A stretch of 64,000 nucleotides of DNA from Eremophila alpestris peregrina (GCA_009792885.1 WMCF01000016.1:11116200-11180199); one strand, 5' to 3'; shown: positions 31,574 through 45,330, counted from the stretch's first letter. Numbers and translations are program-made. The notes: generated by a model from the sequence alone, not told the origin.

Positions 31574-34500
31574 AGATGGTATTGGTTCTGCAAGGAATGA
31601 CTGCCCTATCATACTCAAACAGTACAAGTGAAGGGGAAAATAAACAGAGAAGGATCCTCCTTTATCCCAGGGCATGCTGCAAACAACCTATTCTTGCCTC
31701 TTGAAAGGTCTTGCAGGTGGGTGCTGTTTTAGCATCTCCCTCTTGGTAATTCCCCTGTATATTCTTTTTTCCTGCATCTTGTGATGGGTGTTTCTGTGGG
31801 CCCCATGGGATGCCCATCAAGCAGACCTTTATCCTCAGTGCCCACTAAAACTGTGCCAGACCCACCAACCTGGCAGTCACAGGCCCCCCAGCCTGGATTG
31901 TCTCCCCATTTTTTGTCTGTGTGGGCAAATAAGAAGAGGCCCCACCTGTGATGCTGGCTGCCCCTGAGGTGCCACTGCAAACTGGGGGAGCTGAAGAGTT
32001 CCTGCCTCACTGACAGACTCATAAAGAGACAATTGCACCTGGGAAAGTGTGAAGAGATTTGGCACCAAGACCTCTCCTTCTCACAGCCACAATCCCTTTC
32101 CAAAGGGCCTGCCTGGGCAGTTCCTCCATACACATGAGGACCTGACTCCTCATGGTGGGGCTGAAATATTTTCTAACAGTTACTTTTGTAACATTAGTGA
32201 AATCAAAGCAAAACGTGTCAAAATTCCCATTAAGACAGATTTAACTTCCCTTGTTCCAAGACAAAGTGCCTTTGCCTGGAGGCAGGTTTTGGGTTTGCTG
32301 CACGGCCATGGGAGACTATTGGATTACAGGCAGCACCGAGCCAGAGTTTGCTTTCTTGAGGGTAAAGGCTTTTCCTAATCAGGATCAGTTTAATTCTGTT
32401 ATCTGAATTATTAGCTTGGCTCTGTGTCTGGCCTGTGCAGGAAGAAGATGAGGGAAAGGAGTTGCTGGAGGAGGAGAGGGGAGAGAGTCTGAGCCCCAAA
32501 GGGCAGTGTCTCTCCCTGCCTGGGACCTGCTCTTTGCACTACAAAAGCTCTGTGTTCATGTTGTAGACAATGATGGATGATGGAGTCTGTGGAGGCCCTC
32601 CAAGGGCTTTGCAGCTTCAGGTTAAGGCTCATTGTCTGCCTCTGCCATAGGTGAGTGTCAGCCTGATTTACTGGTGGGGAAACTGAGGCATTGGGAAGCA
32701 ATCAGGAATGTGGAGCTAAGCTGCCCTCACCTGTAGAGATGTAAGATGACTTTTTCTTTAAGTGGAGGATATAGCAAAATCCCTTCTTTCCTCCTGGAAA
32801 AAAAAAACAGCATCTCTGCATCCTGGCTCATGTGTCAGGGGAGAATGTTTGGGCCTTACCACATCCTTGCTTTGAAAAGGATACTTTTTTTCCCTTTCCT
32901 TTTCTTTCTTTCTTTCCTTTTTTCCTCCCAGGAGTGAGGGTGTGTATGGAAATTTGAAGGGAGTATTTTCCATGTTATTGCCCCAATGTGCTCACTCTCT
33001 GTGTCACAGGGTCTGTCTGTGGTCCCCACTCCCTACTGGATCTTGATGCTTGTGCTGGAGACATACACAATTGTACTTTGAGCCCAGGCCCCAACCCAGG
33101 GAGCATTTTTGGCAGTCAAACCTGCTCACAGGGCACCAGACAGCAGCAGCAGAAACAAATAACATGTTGGGTACTGCTGGTGGCATCCTAAGGAGAGTGG
33201 GATGGAGAATGTTAGTGGTGGTCCTGGGAAGGGCTGGCCCTGAAGAATCTGGGCAATGCATCCTGAGTGGCCAGGAAGTGAGGTTTGTGCCATCTGTGCC
33301 TCTGAACAGAATAAAACCAGGCTGGACTGAGGCATCAGATTAGCAGATCTACCATTGAGTTGTGTCTTACTGGGTTTTTAGAAGGTTTTCTTAGCACCCA
33401 TGAAGAACAAGAGACTCACTGGTACATGAAGAGTCTCCAACCCATTGAACTTGGGGACAAAAGAGCTGCTTGCTCCCTTGGGAGTGGGAGCAGGGAGATC
33501 CATCACAAGGCAGGGGAGTGATGTGAACAGCACCATTTCTCATCAATGATGGGGAGCATATGACTGGGCCTATATTGGTCAGTATTTGGGGATCCCACAC
33601 AGGGCAGAGCTCAGCTCCAAGGTGATGGAGGCATTGCCATAAAGTTTTCAGCTTTGTTTTTTGCTGGCATAATCATTCTTTTGCCAGAGATGCTCTCTGC
33701 TCAGCTTTCTGACATTATCTCATCCCCACTGTTAAGTGCTGGCTGAAAAAAATGTCCCAGCACTTTTAATTTTCAGCTACTTAAACTCTGAGCATCTTTG
33801 AAGCCTTGGTTCCCTGCCTCCCTCTGCATCCACATCACCTTGCTGATGAGAAGCTGCCACAAAGGGCATTCAGCACCTGTCTTTGATGTCCTGTCCCTGT
33901 AAGATGCTCCTGTCCCCCATGGCCTGCTTTGGTCTATCAAGTCTTACAGGTGCCCTGTGTCAGAGATCATCTCTTTCCTCCTAAATCAGAAGCTGATGGT
34001 TTCATGTCTGGGTTCAGGCACACAGTGATTCCTGGAGTTCTCTTTGCTTGGCCTCCTTATCCTGATGGAATCAGCAGGCTGGCTCTTCTCCTGGGCCCAA
34101 CGTTTTTCCAAAGAAGGTAATTTTGTGGGGATGCTGCTGTGGGGTATGCTAGCTTGCATTTGTGATTGTGTTGTGAGTTTTAATGTTGTTGAGGGGTTTG
34201 ATGCTGATGTACAGGTGAATGTTGAGAGGCAGTGTTACTTTGGGTCACTGCTGGGGGCTTTTGCCACAGAGCTGCTGATGTCCAAGACGTGTGGTACCAG
34301 CTAGGCTAGTGTCACTTTGAACATCTTCTCCAACATCCTCTGGTCCAGTCATGTATCCTGAAGTCCTTTCTCCTCTTCTGGAAAGAGGCCAAGAAGATGG
34401 GAGATGACATGAGCTCAAGTCATGGGAGCTTTCACTGCCTGGCATGAGCTGCTGAACCTGGATGGCAAGGATGGCACTTCCCAGGGCCATCAGCTGGGAC

Positions 34501-35940
34501 AGCCCACAGCCACTCCCAGCAGCTGTCCAAACCTCCCCCATACCTCAGCAGGGTTTCTTCCCCAGGGAGGGCTGTTACCACCTCCAGCCCTGCCTTGCAG
34601 CTACTCCTGGTGAGCACAGGCTTTGTCTGCAGTTCCTGTCTGGGTGTTTCATGGTGCACTGCCACCCACCCATGGGAAAGGGACCTTCTCCCAGCTGGGA
34701 GTGGGCAGAGCTCTGAGCAAGCCTGCTGGGCTGTTGTGCCTCCAAAGCTGGCTGGTGCCAGCCTCTCTCACCCCAGGGTGCCTCACCAAAATTAGCTGCT
34801 ATGGAAAGAGGTTTGTTGACCTTTTTCTTTTCCTTTTATTTTTCTTTTTTTTTTTCTTCCTGTGCTCAAACTTCCCTAGACCTCCTCAGAAGACCCTGGC
34901 ATATCATCCTACAGATGTGGCATAGAACACTTGGTTACAAAATATATCCGGCATGGCAGTTGGCAGTGTTGTGCAACCTCCATCAACTTACGGAAACCAC
35001 TGTGAGATGCTTTTAGAGAGGGACTCCAGCCCCATCCATCACTCCAGCCACAGTCACGTGTCCCACTGTCAGGCAGAAGGGCACAGGCAGCTCAGGGGCT
35101 GGAAGCACCAGCAGAGCTTCCCCTTGCAGTGGGTGCTCTGGTGCAGGGGTGGATGGGATCTGAGCTCTCTTCCGGTACCCTTTGCTTTTCAGACCTCCTC
35201 TGTTGTGTTGCCACCAATATCCTACCACTAGATATTCTCCTTCAGTGTCTGTCACTGCTGCTGGATTCACAACAGTGGTCAAAATCTGGGTGGTTGTGAA
35301 TGGCCATGGAGAGCCCAACAGTGAAACATGGCAGAGATGATGGTTATAGTAGCCTTGAGAGGCCAGATGTGGGATGGCAACAGGAAAGCTGCTGTCCAGG
35401 TCCCACATTTCCTTTTTCTTAACTCAGCAGAGACCTTCTCACTGGCTCCATGGCCCAGCTGTCCCCTGTGGCAGTCAGTACAGTGTGCTGGGCAGCCAAT
35501 AGGGCACCTTCCTCCCAGTGATCCATCCCATTTCTCTGTTCTTTGGGGCTCTTTCTAAATGCCCTCTCCAGTAAGTGGGGCCTTGGCTATGAGGGACACT
35601 TGTGCAATAACCCGGCTCTCCTGGACTGCCAGGAACATGAGCATGGGCTGGCAAAATTCAGCTAAGGGTAGACTTGGGCAATGGGCTGCAGCACACAGTT
35701 CTCACTGCCTTTGCCCATCCCTGTCCTTGGGACACCTTCCTCACCAGTGCCAGGGGCTGTGGCAGGCAGGGCAGAGCACTGGGAAGGGATATGGTGCTGG
35801 TGTGAGTGGCCATTTCTTACCCTTTGCTGCTGAACCCTGCTCAGCATGGCCAGCTCTTAATCACCGTGGTTTATTGCTGGCTCCTCCTGGCCCAGCTCAC
35901 TCTCTCCTCCTGAGCTGCCTCTTGCCCTTCTCTCTCTCTC
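31574..35940. other. Intergenic, no gene recognised
   Basis: No coding potential supported. A pyrimidine run at about 32885-32930 and a T-rich run at 34821-34860 are simple sequence. Confidence 0.6.
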
Positions 35941-35944
35941 TCTG

Positions 35945-36340
35945 CAGGCATATTAAATCACTGAGGTCTGCCCAGGAGAAATTGCTGCTGCTCCATTACC
36001 CTGCTGTCAGCATCCACCGCCCTTGTGAGAATCAGGTTCCACATCAGAAAATAATAAAGGCAATATTACGAGCAGAGGGGAGAGGAGATTAAAAAACCTG
36101 TTTAAAGAGCCTTTTGGTCCCCATGCTGTTTATTGCACTTCGTGACTTTGTGTTATTTTTGTTGTCACTGAAGTTGGACTTTTAATTTTCCCCTGATAAT
36201 CAAGTGACTGGTTTGTAATTTCCCTATGACTTCAAGGATTAAAATAGGCTGTTGATAAAAATACCTGTTGCTCCCCAAGATCAGGTAGTGATACTTTCTT
36301 TGCTAGTTGGAGTGCTAATTAAATACTTTATTTAGCCCAA
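35945..36340. promoter_or_regulatory. Candidate conserved non-coding element
   Basis: AT-rich, high-complexity block distinct from its flanks. TGATAA at 36194-36199 and 36253-36258, an AATAAAGG, and several TAAT/ATTA cores. About 15 kb upstream of the candidate distal promoter. Judged by texture only. Confidence 0.3.
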
Positions 36341-39300
36341 ACACAGATGTGGCGTGCACTGAGTCCAGCCCCAGGGCTGAGCCAGACTCACAGAGGCAGT
36401 GACAGAGCTGCTTGTGGAGGACTTGGTGTCCTAGTGCTTGGCTAGTTCTGTTCTCCTTGGGATCTTGCTGCCACTCTCATGTTTATCCTGTTTTTTTTTT
36501 TTTCTTTTCTGACATGATTTACTTTCCAGGGTGTTTTGGTCAATTTTCACCCTTAATGCCTTTGACTAATGAGCCTGTTGAATTTTGCAGAATGGTTTTC
36601 ATGCACTGACACATTCGTGCTGTGGGTTGGCAGCACTATAAAGTGAGGGTATTTAAGTCCTCCAGCCAAAATTGTCATCTCCTTCACCTTCATGCCAAGT
36701 GCTTTATCTGTGATAGGATTTTTGTGGTGGCTTTTTAATTAATGGATAACTGCATATATGAATCCCATGAGCTGCAAAGAAATGCTGGGTGATGGTTATT
36801 GAGACTGTGGATGGGCATGTGCAGCCCTGGCCCAGGAAATGATGTGATGTCCAGCACAGACACGTGGCTGCTGCTGGGTGCTGCCTGCCTTGATGGCAGT
36901 GCTCATCTCTGCACTGCTGGGTTTGTGTTGTACTTACCCAGCCAAGAGGATCAAGGCTACCTGGGGTGGTGTAACTCATTTTATTGCAGTGCAGGTCTGT
37001 GGCAAGCCTGGAGAGTTTCACTGATGTGAGTCTGGGATCCATCATTTAAGCAGCTCTGTCTGCTGCTCCAGGGCAGGCATGGCTCCAGCTGGCATGGCCA
37101 CAGGAGAGGGGGATCAGCCTTGGAGATGCTGGCTGGAAGCCACTCCTGGAGGGCTCCAGCCTGAGAGTGCAGGACTGCTGCTGATCCTAGATCAGCTCAG
37201 CTCTGGCTTTGCTCAGTCAAAGCCAACCTCCAAGGATGGTTCTCCCCTCTGGGGAGCCAGCCCACAGCCACCCTCTTGCCCTTCCAGCTGCAAGAAGGAG
37301 CAGGTAGAGACCAGAGCCACGTTTTGCACAGCAGTCAGGCGTGGGGAGATGGCAAACACTATTGATGTGAGGGCCTGGTGGAGGAAGATGGGCCATGGCA
37401 GGTGTAGTCACTGGCCTCTACATGGCAGAGCTGCTGCAGGCACTGCTGGGGTGTCCTTGTCTCTGTGTTGGATTTACTTATTGCCTGAAATGTGAGTGCA
37501 AGTGGAGCTGTGCTCTGCACAGTCCCAAAGGGAGCAGGAGGTGAAAACCCTCTGCAAGAGCTACTGCTTCACTGTACTCTGCCATCCCCTTTTTCTTCAC
37601 CCTGCTCCCTGGGCATTAGTGTGGGCAGAGTTCTGTCACCTCCCCAAGAGCAAAGGTGTTGCCTTGGCTTTGCTGGAGATTAACCCAGGGCCAGCTCCTG
37701 CTCCCCTCTCATGGCTTCCCAAGTGCCACCACAGTGCTTGGCTGGTGGGAGGAGAGCAGAGCTCTGTCTCACCTCAGGTCTATCCCTCTCCCTTCCCCCA
37801 ACCCCAGGAAGCCACAGTTGGGACCACCCCAACAATAAGTCATGCTAGTACCAGAGACTAAAATTTAAAAAACTATTTTTAAACAATTACACATTTTTAA
37901 AGAATACTCCAAACTGAGCTTTCCCAGCTGGAGGGTAGGGGTGGGTTGCTTTGTAATCACTCCCAACTTAATGTTGAAAACATCTTGGTCAGATTTTTAT
38001 CAGTGCCTGAACAGGATCAGCCTTGGAGGACTGTCTCTGGGGGGATTAGGTGGTTACCTAGTGCAGAGTGAGATGCTCCTGCCCAGCCAGCTGAGGTGCA
38101 TTTTAGATGACACTGATTTGATGTGTGCCTTAGGAGCAGCATCCCTGGTGTTCCATGGCAGAGCCAGGTGCCTGCTGTCTGGCCTGGGGAAGGCCTTTAG
38201 CTGTCAAGTGATACCTACAGGGGGGTGTAAGCATGGAGTTAACTCCTGTCCATGGTGTGAAGGAAGGGCTGGGGATACCCAGAAGGCAGGTGGGATGAGC
38301 TTGTCCATCCTCAGAATGTTGTGAAAGGAGAAAAGGGCAAGAGGGCTCAGGGCTGCCCTGTGGAAAGAAAAGTGATACTGGGGATGAGGCTGGAGCTGTG
38401 CAGAGAGAACCCTGCAAAAACCTGACAGGGAGATGTCTGTGCTGCAGAAACAAGGCCAAGGTGAGACCAAAGGGTGTTGAGGAGGGCTGGGCTGGAAGTG
38501 GTGAGATTTGATCTCTGGTGTTGCTAACCAGCTTTGGGCTAAGGTGGGTCCCAAGAAGGTTGCAGCATCCTCCAGTGACAGTGACTAGGGCTGGCAGAGG
38601 AATCTCCTCAAGAGGAGATTGATTTGAAGAGCAAAAAACTGCTGGTGCAGGCTGGGATAGATGTACAGTGGACAGGGAGGAGATGAAGCCACTTGCTTGG
38701 AGGGGAGCCTAGGTAGGGGTCTTTGGTGATGGGAGGGAGTGAGGGTTGGAAGGCAAAGAATGAAAAGCCCTGTTCCTATCAGGCAGCACAGCTCTGTGAG
38801 CCCAAACCCCGTAGGCATGAACCCTCTGCCTGGCTAATGCAGCTGCAGACTGGGAGAGCCATGAGCCCAGGCACCAAGTGGGACAGAGTGACTGAAACTC
38901 TGCAGTGCCAGCATCATCCCCACAGCCAGAGTTTGTGCCATCCCTCCCCTCTGCTCCCACTGTCCCATTCCCTTCCATATCCCTATGGGAAGAGCACAGG
39001 CACTTTGCTCCAGCAGTAGCACAAAGCCCAGGGGCAGGGCGAGAGCCCGGCCGTGGCTCACAGCGGCCATTCCCACCCGGGCAGTGCCGGGGCTGGGCTG
39101 GGAACACCGAGCAGCACTCAGGGTTTCCAGTAAGGCTGTGGCCGCGGCGGGGGGCAGGGACAGGGCCAGGAAACATGCAGCAGGAAGCTGGCTGCCGCTG
39201 CCCGGCATTCCTTCGCGCTGGAAACCCGAGTCACGCTTCCTGCAGCCTGCCGGGACAGCCTCCACCCTGAGCAGCGCCTGCCACCAGGCTGGAGGCCGCA

Positions 39301-40850
39301 GGAGACAGCACAGGCATGCTTCAGATGATTTCACTGTGGAAATGAGCAGTGTCCTGCTGCTCATGTCTCCTCCATGCCATGCACCCACTCTGCCCACACA
39401 GATGTCATTTCCATGTGCACCTCTGCTCTGCACCTCCTGGGCTTCAGCCCTGGAGAAATCCAAGCTGCTGTGTTTTAGAGCAGTTGGCAACAGACCCATC
39501 CCTAAGGGATGGTGTTTCCTTTCTTCCACTCACTTGTGGCCCGCAGCTAGGCCATGGCCAAGAGTGGGGCTTGCTACAACGTTCTTTCCAGCTTTCCCCA
39601 TATCCTCCTGTCTGTCCTGCTGCCTGCAATCAAGGAGGGAGGATGAGACTTTGGGCTTTTCTCCTAAAACCTCTTCCACACTTATGCTTTGGGTTATTTC
39701 CTGTGTTAAGGTGCCTGTGTTTTAGCCAGAAAGACCTTAACTGATTAATAATTATTGTGATTCCTTTTGCTTTCCTCCTAGACCCCTGTGATTCCCCCTT
39801 GCTTGTGTTCATAAAGAATTCCAGTAATCCATCCACCAGCTGAGCAAGTTTGGGCTCTGTGCTGGCACAGCAGCACACCTCCAAGAAGGCTACCAGCTTT
39901 GTTGTCCTCTGCCAGCCCACTGAGTGAGTACAATGCTCAACAAGAGGCTAATATCTGAGTTTATTCTTGCTCCAGAAAGTCCATGCAGTGGCCATGTCCT
40001 GGTTCATTTCTCCTGGCATCCTGCAGTCATGCAAAGCCACTGCTGCACCTGCTTGCAGTGTTGCTTCTCTGTTGCCCTGTCCTTTCTTTCAGCAGGCAGG
40101 TGAGAGTTCTGTCTGGGTGCTGATCTCCATTCTGGATGAAGCTGAGTGCTGTCTGTGGGAGTGTGAGCAGTGGGATGGCTGCAGGAGCCTCAGCTTCGGA
40201 GCTGGACTGACACAGCAAGGTGGGAAAGCAGATGGGCATGGTGATAAGGAAAGTCTCACTGGGCAACTTCTTGGATAGAGGGTTGTGGTGTACCTATTTG
40301 AAGCTGATACATGCCCACATGGCTTAAGGGTGCAAACTGGAGCTATTGAAACCCCACAGGTCACAGCAGGGGAATATACAATATTCCCAGCCACCACAGT
40401 TGAGGCCAGTGCCATGATTGAGGTCCAGAAAGCCTGTTTTTCTGTTTTCTCTCACTTCAATACAACTCTAGCTAGTCTGGAGTATAAGACAAGTCTCTTC
40501 ACTGCAGAGTTTTTGCCAGCACAGCTCTGCCTTGGAGAGGGGCAGTGCTTTAGCCTTTAGCAAACCCCCAGAGTGTTTTCCTTGGCAGTCCTTGTTCTGG
40601 CAGCATAAGCCTGGCCCACCAGTGATCTCTGCTACCTTGGCTGCCTCTCACAGCACACCTGGAACCAGACTGATCCCTGTTTGAAAGCCAAGCTCTACCT
40701 GTGACCTTCACCAAGCCCCCTGAGTGCGACCCAGCCTGGGGGCTTTCATGGCTCTGAAGCAACTCGCAGCGACCCACAATGAACGTGGTCCCCCTGTCCC
40801 TGCCACCTCCACCCAGCAGCAAGCCCCACTGGATGAGAAAACCCCCCATC
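36341..40850. other. Intergenic, no gene recognised
   Basis: No gene supported. A small GC/CpG-richer patch lies at about 39030-39250. Confidence 0.6.
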
Positions 40851-41345
40851 TCCCCCTCTCCTTGGCCGATTTCCCCCCGCGGAGGGATCAGCCCGGTGCC
40901 AACCTGCCGCTGTAGGAAGCGGGAGCGTGGCTGGTGGCTGCGGTTTCCCAGCCGAGATTGCAGGGCTGCAGTAAATATAATGAGTTACCCAGCCCCGAGA
41001 GCTCCGCGGGCCTTCCAGGGGAGGAAATCCCAGCGCTTCGTGAGCTCCGCATAATCACGGGCAGCAAGGAGCAGGAAGCACTTGTAAGGAAGGAGCAAGG
41101 AAACAGAGCCGCTGCCTCGACCCAAGCACACCTTTTAGGACCGGAAAGTGGGAGTAGGGAGGCATAAAAGTGCTTTGAGCTTTCGCAGAGGATTGCAAAG
41201 GGCAAAGGGTGAGGGGAGAGGGAACAAACACCGGCAGGGCTCTCGAGGAGGGGGCGGCCAGCGTGTGCGTGCTGTGAAGGGGACTTCATGGTGGAGCTGC
41301 TAATTAAATAAGAAAGGCTCGTCTCCATGCTTGTTAGGTTAACTC
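40850..41345. promoter_or_regulatory. GC-rich patch with TATA-like box and AT-rich core, possible regulatory element
   Basis: CpG-richer segment at 40860-41060, then CATAAAAG at 41163-41170 (plus), then GCTAATTAAATAAG at about 41299-41312 and TTAACTCAGCA at about 41339-41349, the reverse complement of a near-MARE sequence. It could be a non-coding promoter or an enhancer; no transcript structure seen. Confidence 0.25.
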
Positions 41346-44300
41346 AGCAGGGATATTGCAAAAGCAAATTCCTCCCAGCAAGTGTAATTAGGGGGCCGGA
41401 ATTCCTCTGGTTCCTTGTCCTCCCTGCGAATCCTGCTAAAGCCATCAGGTGAGGACACCGGGTTAGGGGGGAACGTGCAAGTCCTGTGCAATAACAACCC
41501 CCTCCCAGCGTGGCAAGGATTTCAAATCAAGGCTGGACTTTTTACTCTCTCGTTATTCCAGGGTGGAAAATGCACATTCCACAAAACAGGCTCCCTCTCT
41601 GGGCTGGGTTGTAGGGCTGCTTCCCCCAGGACAACCCGCTCGTGTTGAAGATGGAAAGAGGACTGTGAGGGGTCTGGACAGGGCACCAGCCACTCCCAAC
41701 CCACAGGATTTGGGAGGTGTCCACTCACAGGATGGTGCTACTGACCCGATTCATCTTCCTTGCCGAGGGGGACACAGCTCCAACCCAGCACAGCAGGACT
41801 TCTCAGGGTTTGCCTGGCACACCATGGCCTGTGGCCCTGTGCTTGTGCCAGTGTTGCCTGTGGCAGGCAAAGCATGATGCTCCTGGGGGACAACACGTGA
41901 AGGTGCGTCCTGCCTGGCACTAGGGGACACCAGGTATGTCTGGGAACACAGGGCCAAGGGGAGTTTTGTAGCATGGATGGGAGAGCTGACTGGAGGGGAT
42001 GGAGGGCATGGATGGAGGGTGAGGGGTTGGGAGAGGAAATGTGGGGGGAGGAGAAAGGGTGAGCCTGGGACCTTAAAGAGCAATTAGTCAAAGCTGAATT
42101 GTTTTTCTAAACTCTTAATGAAAACAAAGAGTAGGGCATGGCCCAGATGGTGCCAGGGGATCAAATAAATGTCGCACTCAGGAAGCAGCTGCTACTGGGA
42201 ATGTTTCCTGCCAGCCCTGCTGCTGCTCACAGCCACTTTTATTATTTGTTATTTTTCAGGACTGCAGCTGGGGTTTCCTTCCAGCTCTGTGGAAATATGC
42301 TTTAGGCTGGCCCATGCAAAGTGCCTGCTAGGGCTGGTCCCTGGCCCTTGGCAGCCCTGGGCATGCCACCTCCCTGCCTGGTATCTGCCACCATCCTTCT
42401 CCATGGCAAAGCCTCTGATGCAGGAATTTCATCCTCCATCTCCCACCCCGCCTGGGCCAGCACCATCCTTGTCTCATACCTTGTGTGTCTTTATCTTGTG
42501 TAGGGTTTTACCTTTTTTGCCCTGTTTCCCTGCTGAACCCAAGCATCTGCCAGTGTGAGTTTGACATCTCTCTGTTCTGTATTGTTGTTGTGAATTACCA
42601 GAATCAAGAAATTTGACCAAAATTAACATTTTGGGTGTTGTTTTTATCTGCCTGATGGGTTTTGGATAGAGAGAGGGGGTTTTTCCCTGCTCTAATTCCA
42701 AGTGCTAAATTTACCCTTGTTTTTAGATAAAAAATATGGGCCACAAGCTGTGATGCTCTCCTGACTCTAGCAGCTAAGATTCAAGAAAAACACTAAACCC
42801 AGGCAAATGAGCTCCTAGGCATGAGCTGGCAGCCATGTGAGCTGGCTAAGGGTGGCTGAGAGAGGACTTGTGACACAAGCAAATTGTGGAGGCTGGTGTC
42901 CCTTTGATGGAGGAGAGGGTGGCTGACTGGAGGGGCACTGTGTCCTGTCCCCCATGATGTCTGGTCTCATCCAGTCCACCAGCAGACCCTCTGCTCCCTT
43001 TTTTTGGAGCACAAAAGCCATGACTATCTTACATGCACTTTTTTGTGCACATCAGTTATGTAAGCTCAATGTGCCTGTCCCACTGTTTTTCTGGGCTTTT
43101 CAAGGCCCCTGAGAATGTGTGTGCAAACACCTGAACTGGTAGAGAAAAAGGCTTGTTGGTGCTACCACAGGGGGAAAGACCAGAACATTCACTCAACTCT
43201 TTATTAGCCAGCAGAGATTCTACATGGGGCTGCACCTTTGTGGCACCAAATATTTGGACATTGCTCTGTAAGGCAGCTGCTCCCAGATCAACACTCTTCT
43301 AAGACATAAGGAACATGATGGTTTGTGTTTGTGTTTGTTGGGAGACCAGATGTAGGGACCACTCAGGACTCTCCTGAGAAACTGTGTGCTGAGCTCCTGC
43401 TCCTTGCTTATTATACATGGAAAAAGGTATGTCAGACATGCAATGTCGTGGTACAGCCTGATCTTTGACAATCTCATTTTCCACCATAGCCCTTCTCTGT
43501 GTGCCCAGGAGGATGAGCATGGACACTTCCCTGAGGCTTGTGGCTGGCTGTCATCCAGACTGGGGTCAGATACCTCCAAGCTGGCTCTGCTGCTCAGGGA
43601 TGGGGATTCCCCAGACAGCAGGTATGAGGGTGGTGTGAGCTCCCAAAGACGGGGAGGGAGCTGGGTGAAAGGAAGCAGCTGTGGAGCAGTCAGCAGTGAC
43701 TGGGGTGGTGAGGAAACCCTCCACGTGCCTGGGGCTGGGCAGCACAGTGCCAACACTGGCACAGCAGGCTGGAAGGGCAGGAGTGTTTCCCTGCTGAGCC
43801 ACGTCCCAGGAGCTTTGCTCCAGCCAGAGCGTCGGCTGTGGCCATTGTGGCAACTTGGAGGTGCCCACTGGGGGTTTTGGGCTGGGTCAGGGTAGGGGGC
43901 TGTTTCCCGACCGTGATGGGCAAGGCTTTGCCAGCTCATGCTGGAGACATCACTTCCCTGCCCGTCATTGCATGTCCTGGGATTTGTGGTTACGTCCTCA
44001 GAGCTGTTTGATCCACTCAAGTCACAGCTGATCAAAGGGGCAGTTTACGAGAACAAAACACTGGGTGACTTCCTCCAGTGGTGCCAGAGGCAGCCCTTTG
44101 GAGGCTAGATACTAGAAAATAAGAAAAATTTTAACTACTGAATGTCTTGGCTCAGAATAGCAGCTTCTGTGGGACAGCCCTGCTGCGTGGTCCTGGCAAG
44201 ACCCCAGTGAGAGAGGTTTCAAAAAAATATAAATGAGATATGTATATTCTGATAGATGACCTGAGTTCTCTTCTACACACACACATTTAATAAACTGTGA

Positions 44301-44520
44301 ATTCCTAAATTTCCAGGCTTGTGAACCAGCTTGGCTGCTGTAGTAACTCAGAAGTGAAAGCCCTCAATTGCTTGTACTGAGTAAGTGAGAGCAGAAGTCA
44401 AATGGGCCCATCAGATTTGGGGTTTGCACATCAGCTGGGAAAGGAAAATGGCAGGAAAGTGGTAGCCAGCCATGATAAACCAATTCCCTCTATTTCAATG
44501 AATGCTTTGCTTTTTAACAT
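41346..44520. other. Intergenic, no gene recognised
   Basis: Short spurious open frames only. No repeats recognised with confidence. Confidence 0.6.
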
Positions 44521-44637
44521 AGGACAATGCTCTCAGGCACATGGTGGGATTCTTGGGGTTGTCCTGTGCAGAGCCTTGGACTTGATGATTCTTGTGGGTG
44601 ACTTCCAACTCGGGATATTATCTGACTTTATGATTTA
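44521..44637 (+). mobile_element. CR1-type LINE, 3'-end fragment
   Basis: The series GACAATGCTCTCAGGCAC, GATTCTTGGGG, TGTCCTGTGCAG, TTGGACTTGATGATTCTTGT and CTTCCAACTCGGGATATT matches the conserved 3' end of avian CR1 retrotransposons, ending with degenerate TATGATT repeats. Only the last 115 nt or so is recognisable, a typical 5'-truncated, dead copy. Subfamily not assigned. Confidence 0.85.
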
Positions 44638-45269
44638 ATTATATTTGGTTGGTCAGCAGAAGAAAGAGATAGGTAGTGGTGGCTGTCCTACAGCAATAAG
44701 CATGCAGTGGTGACCACACATTGCCATCCTGAGACACTGAGAGTGTCACCAGGTGGGAAGAAGCTTGTCCCAGGTAGGTGCTGTCAGGCTGGATCTCAGC
44801 TGTAGACTCCCCTGTGGTCCCTGTGCTAGGTGACCACCCAAAGCTTCCTGATTTTCTTTTTGACCTGTCCAGTGAATTGGGAGGTTTGCTGATAACTGAG
44901 ATTGTGTTGATCATCATTTCTGGAAGCTGGAGCATCCCCTGGGATGGTTGCACCAACCCTGATGGTCAGGAGTAAATGGGATAAGTGGGATTTTCAGTGG
45001 AATTGTGTAGAAGTGACTACCACTCCAAAGGCAGCTCAGGTAGAGCTTAGGGACCTTTCTGTGTTGGTCTCTGTGTTACCAGAACATCAAAGGCTAAAAA
45101 CTTAATTTCTTGTTGCATGGGAGTGGGAGGAGGTGGGCAGAGAGTGGAAAGTCACCCAGTGGTGGGAAGCATTAAAGAGGGCTGGGCAGAGGGGTGCTCC
45201 CCACCCAGCTTCCCTGCTCTGGAAAAAGCCTGCTCCCCAGGTAGAGGAGGAAACTGGCGGTGATGATGT

Positions 45270-45330
45270 GCTCCGGACGTCACTGTGCAATCAGGGAGGC
45301 TATTTATAGCTCACTAATTGATTAGGGCAG
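45270..45330 (+). promoter_or_regulatory. Dense motif cluster: CRE-like, C/EBP-like, MEF2/TATA-like, paired homeodomain site
   Basis: GACGTCA (45276-45282), TGTGCAAT (45284-45291), CTATTTATAG (45300-45309, perfect MEF2 consensus and TATA-like) and TAATTGATTA (45315-45324, a P2-type homeodomain dimer site) within 50 nt. Could be an enhancer core or a small non-coding promoter. Confidence 0.4.

Noticed and set aside
33200..36200. Possible exons of a GATA2-RPN1 intergenic gene like human LINC01565/C3orf27
   Set aside because: No recognisable sequence and no set of splice sites joining open frames; that human locus is poorly conserved.
38834..39529. 231-codon minus and 246-codon plus overlapping open frames
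   Set aside because: Mutual shadows in a GC-richer patch with no protein signature.
43220..44035. 271-codon minus-strand open frame
   Set aside because: No recognisable family, low-complexity Ser/Pro-rich translation, no conserved neighbour; best explained as chance.
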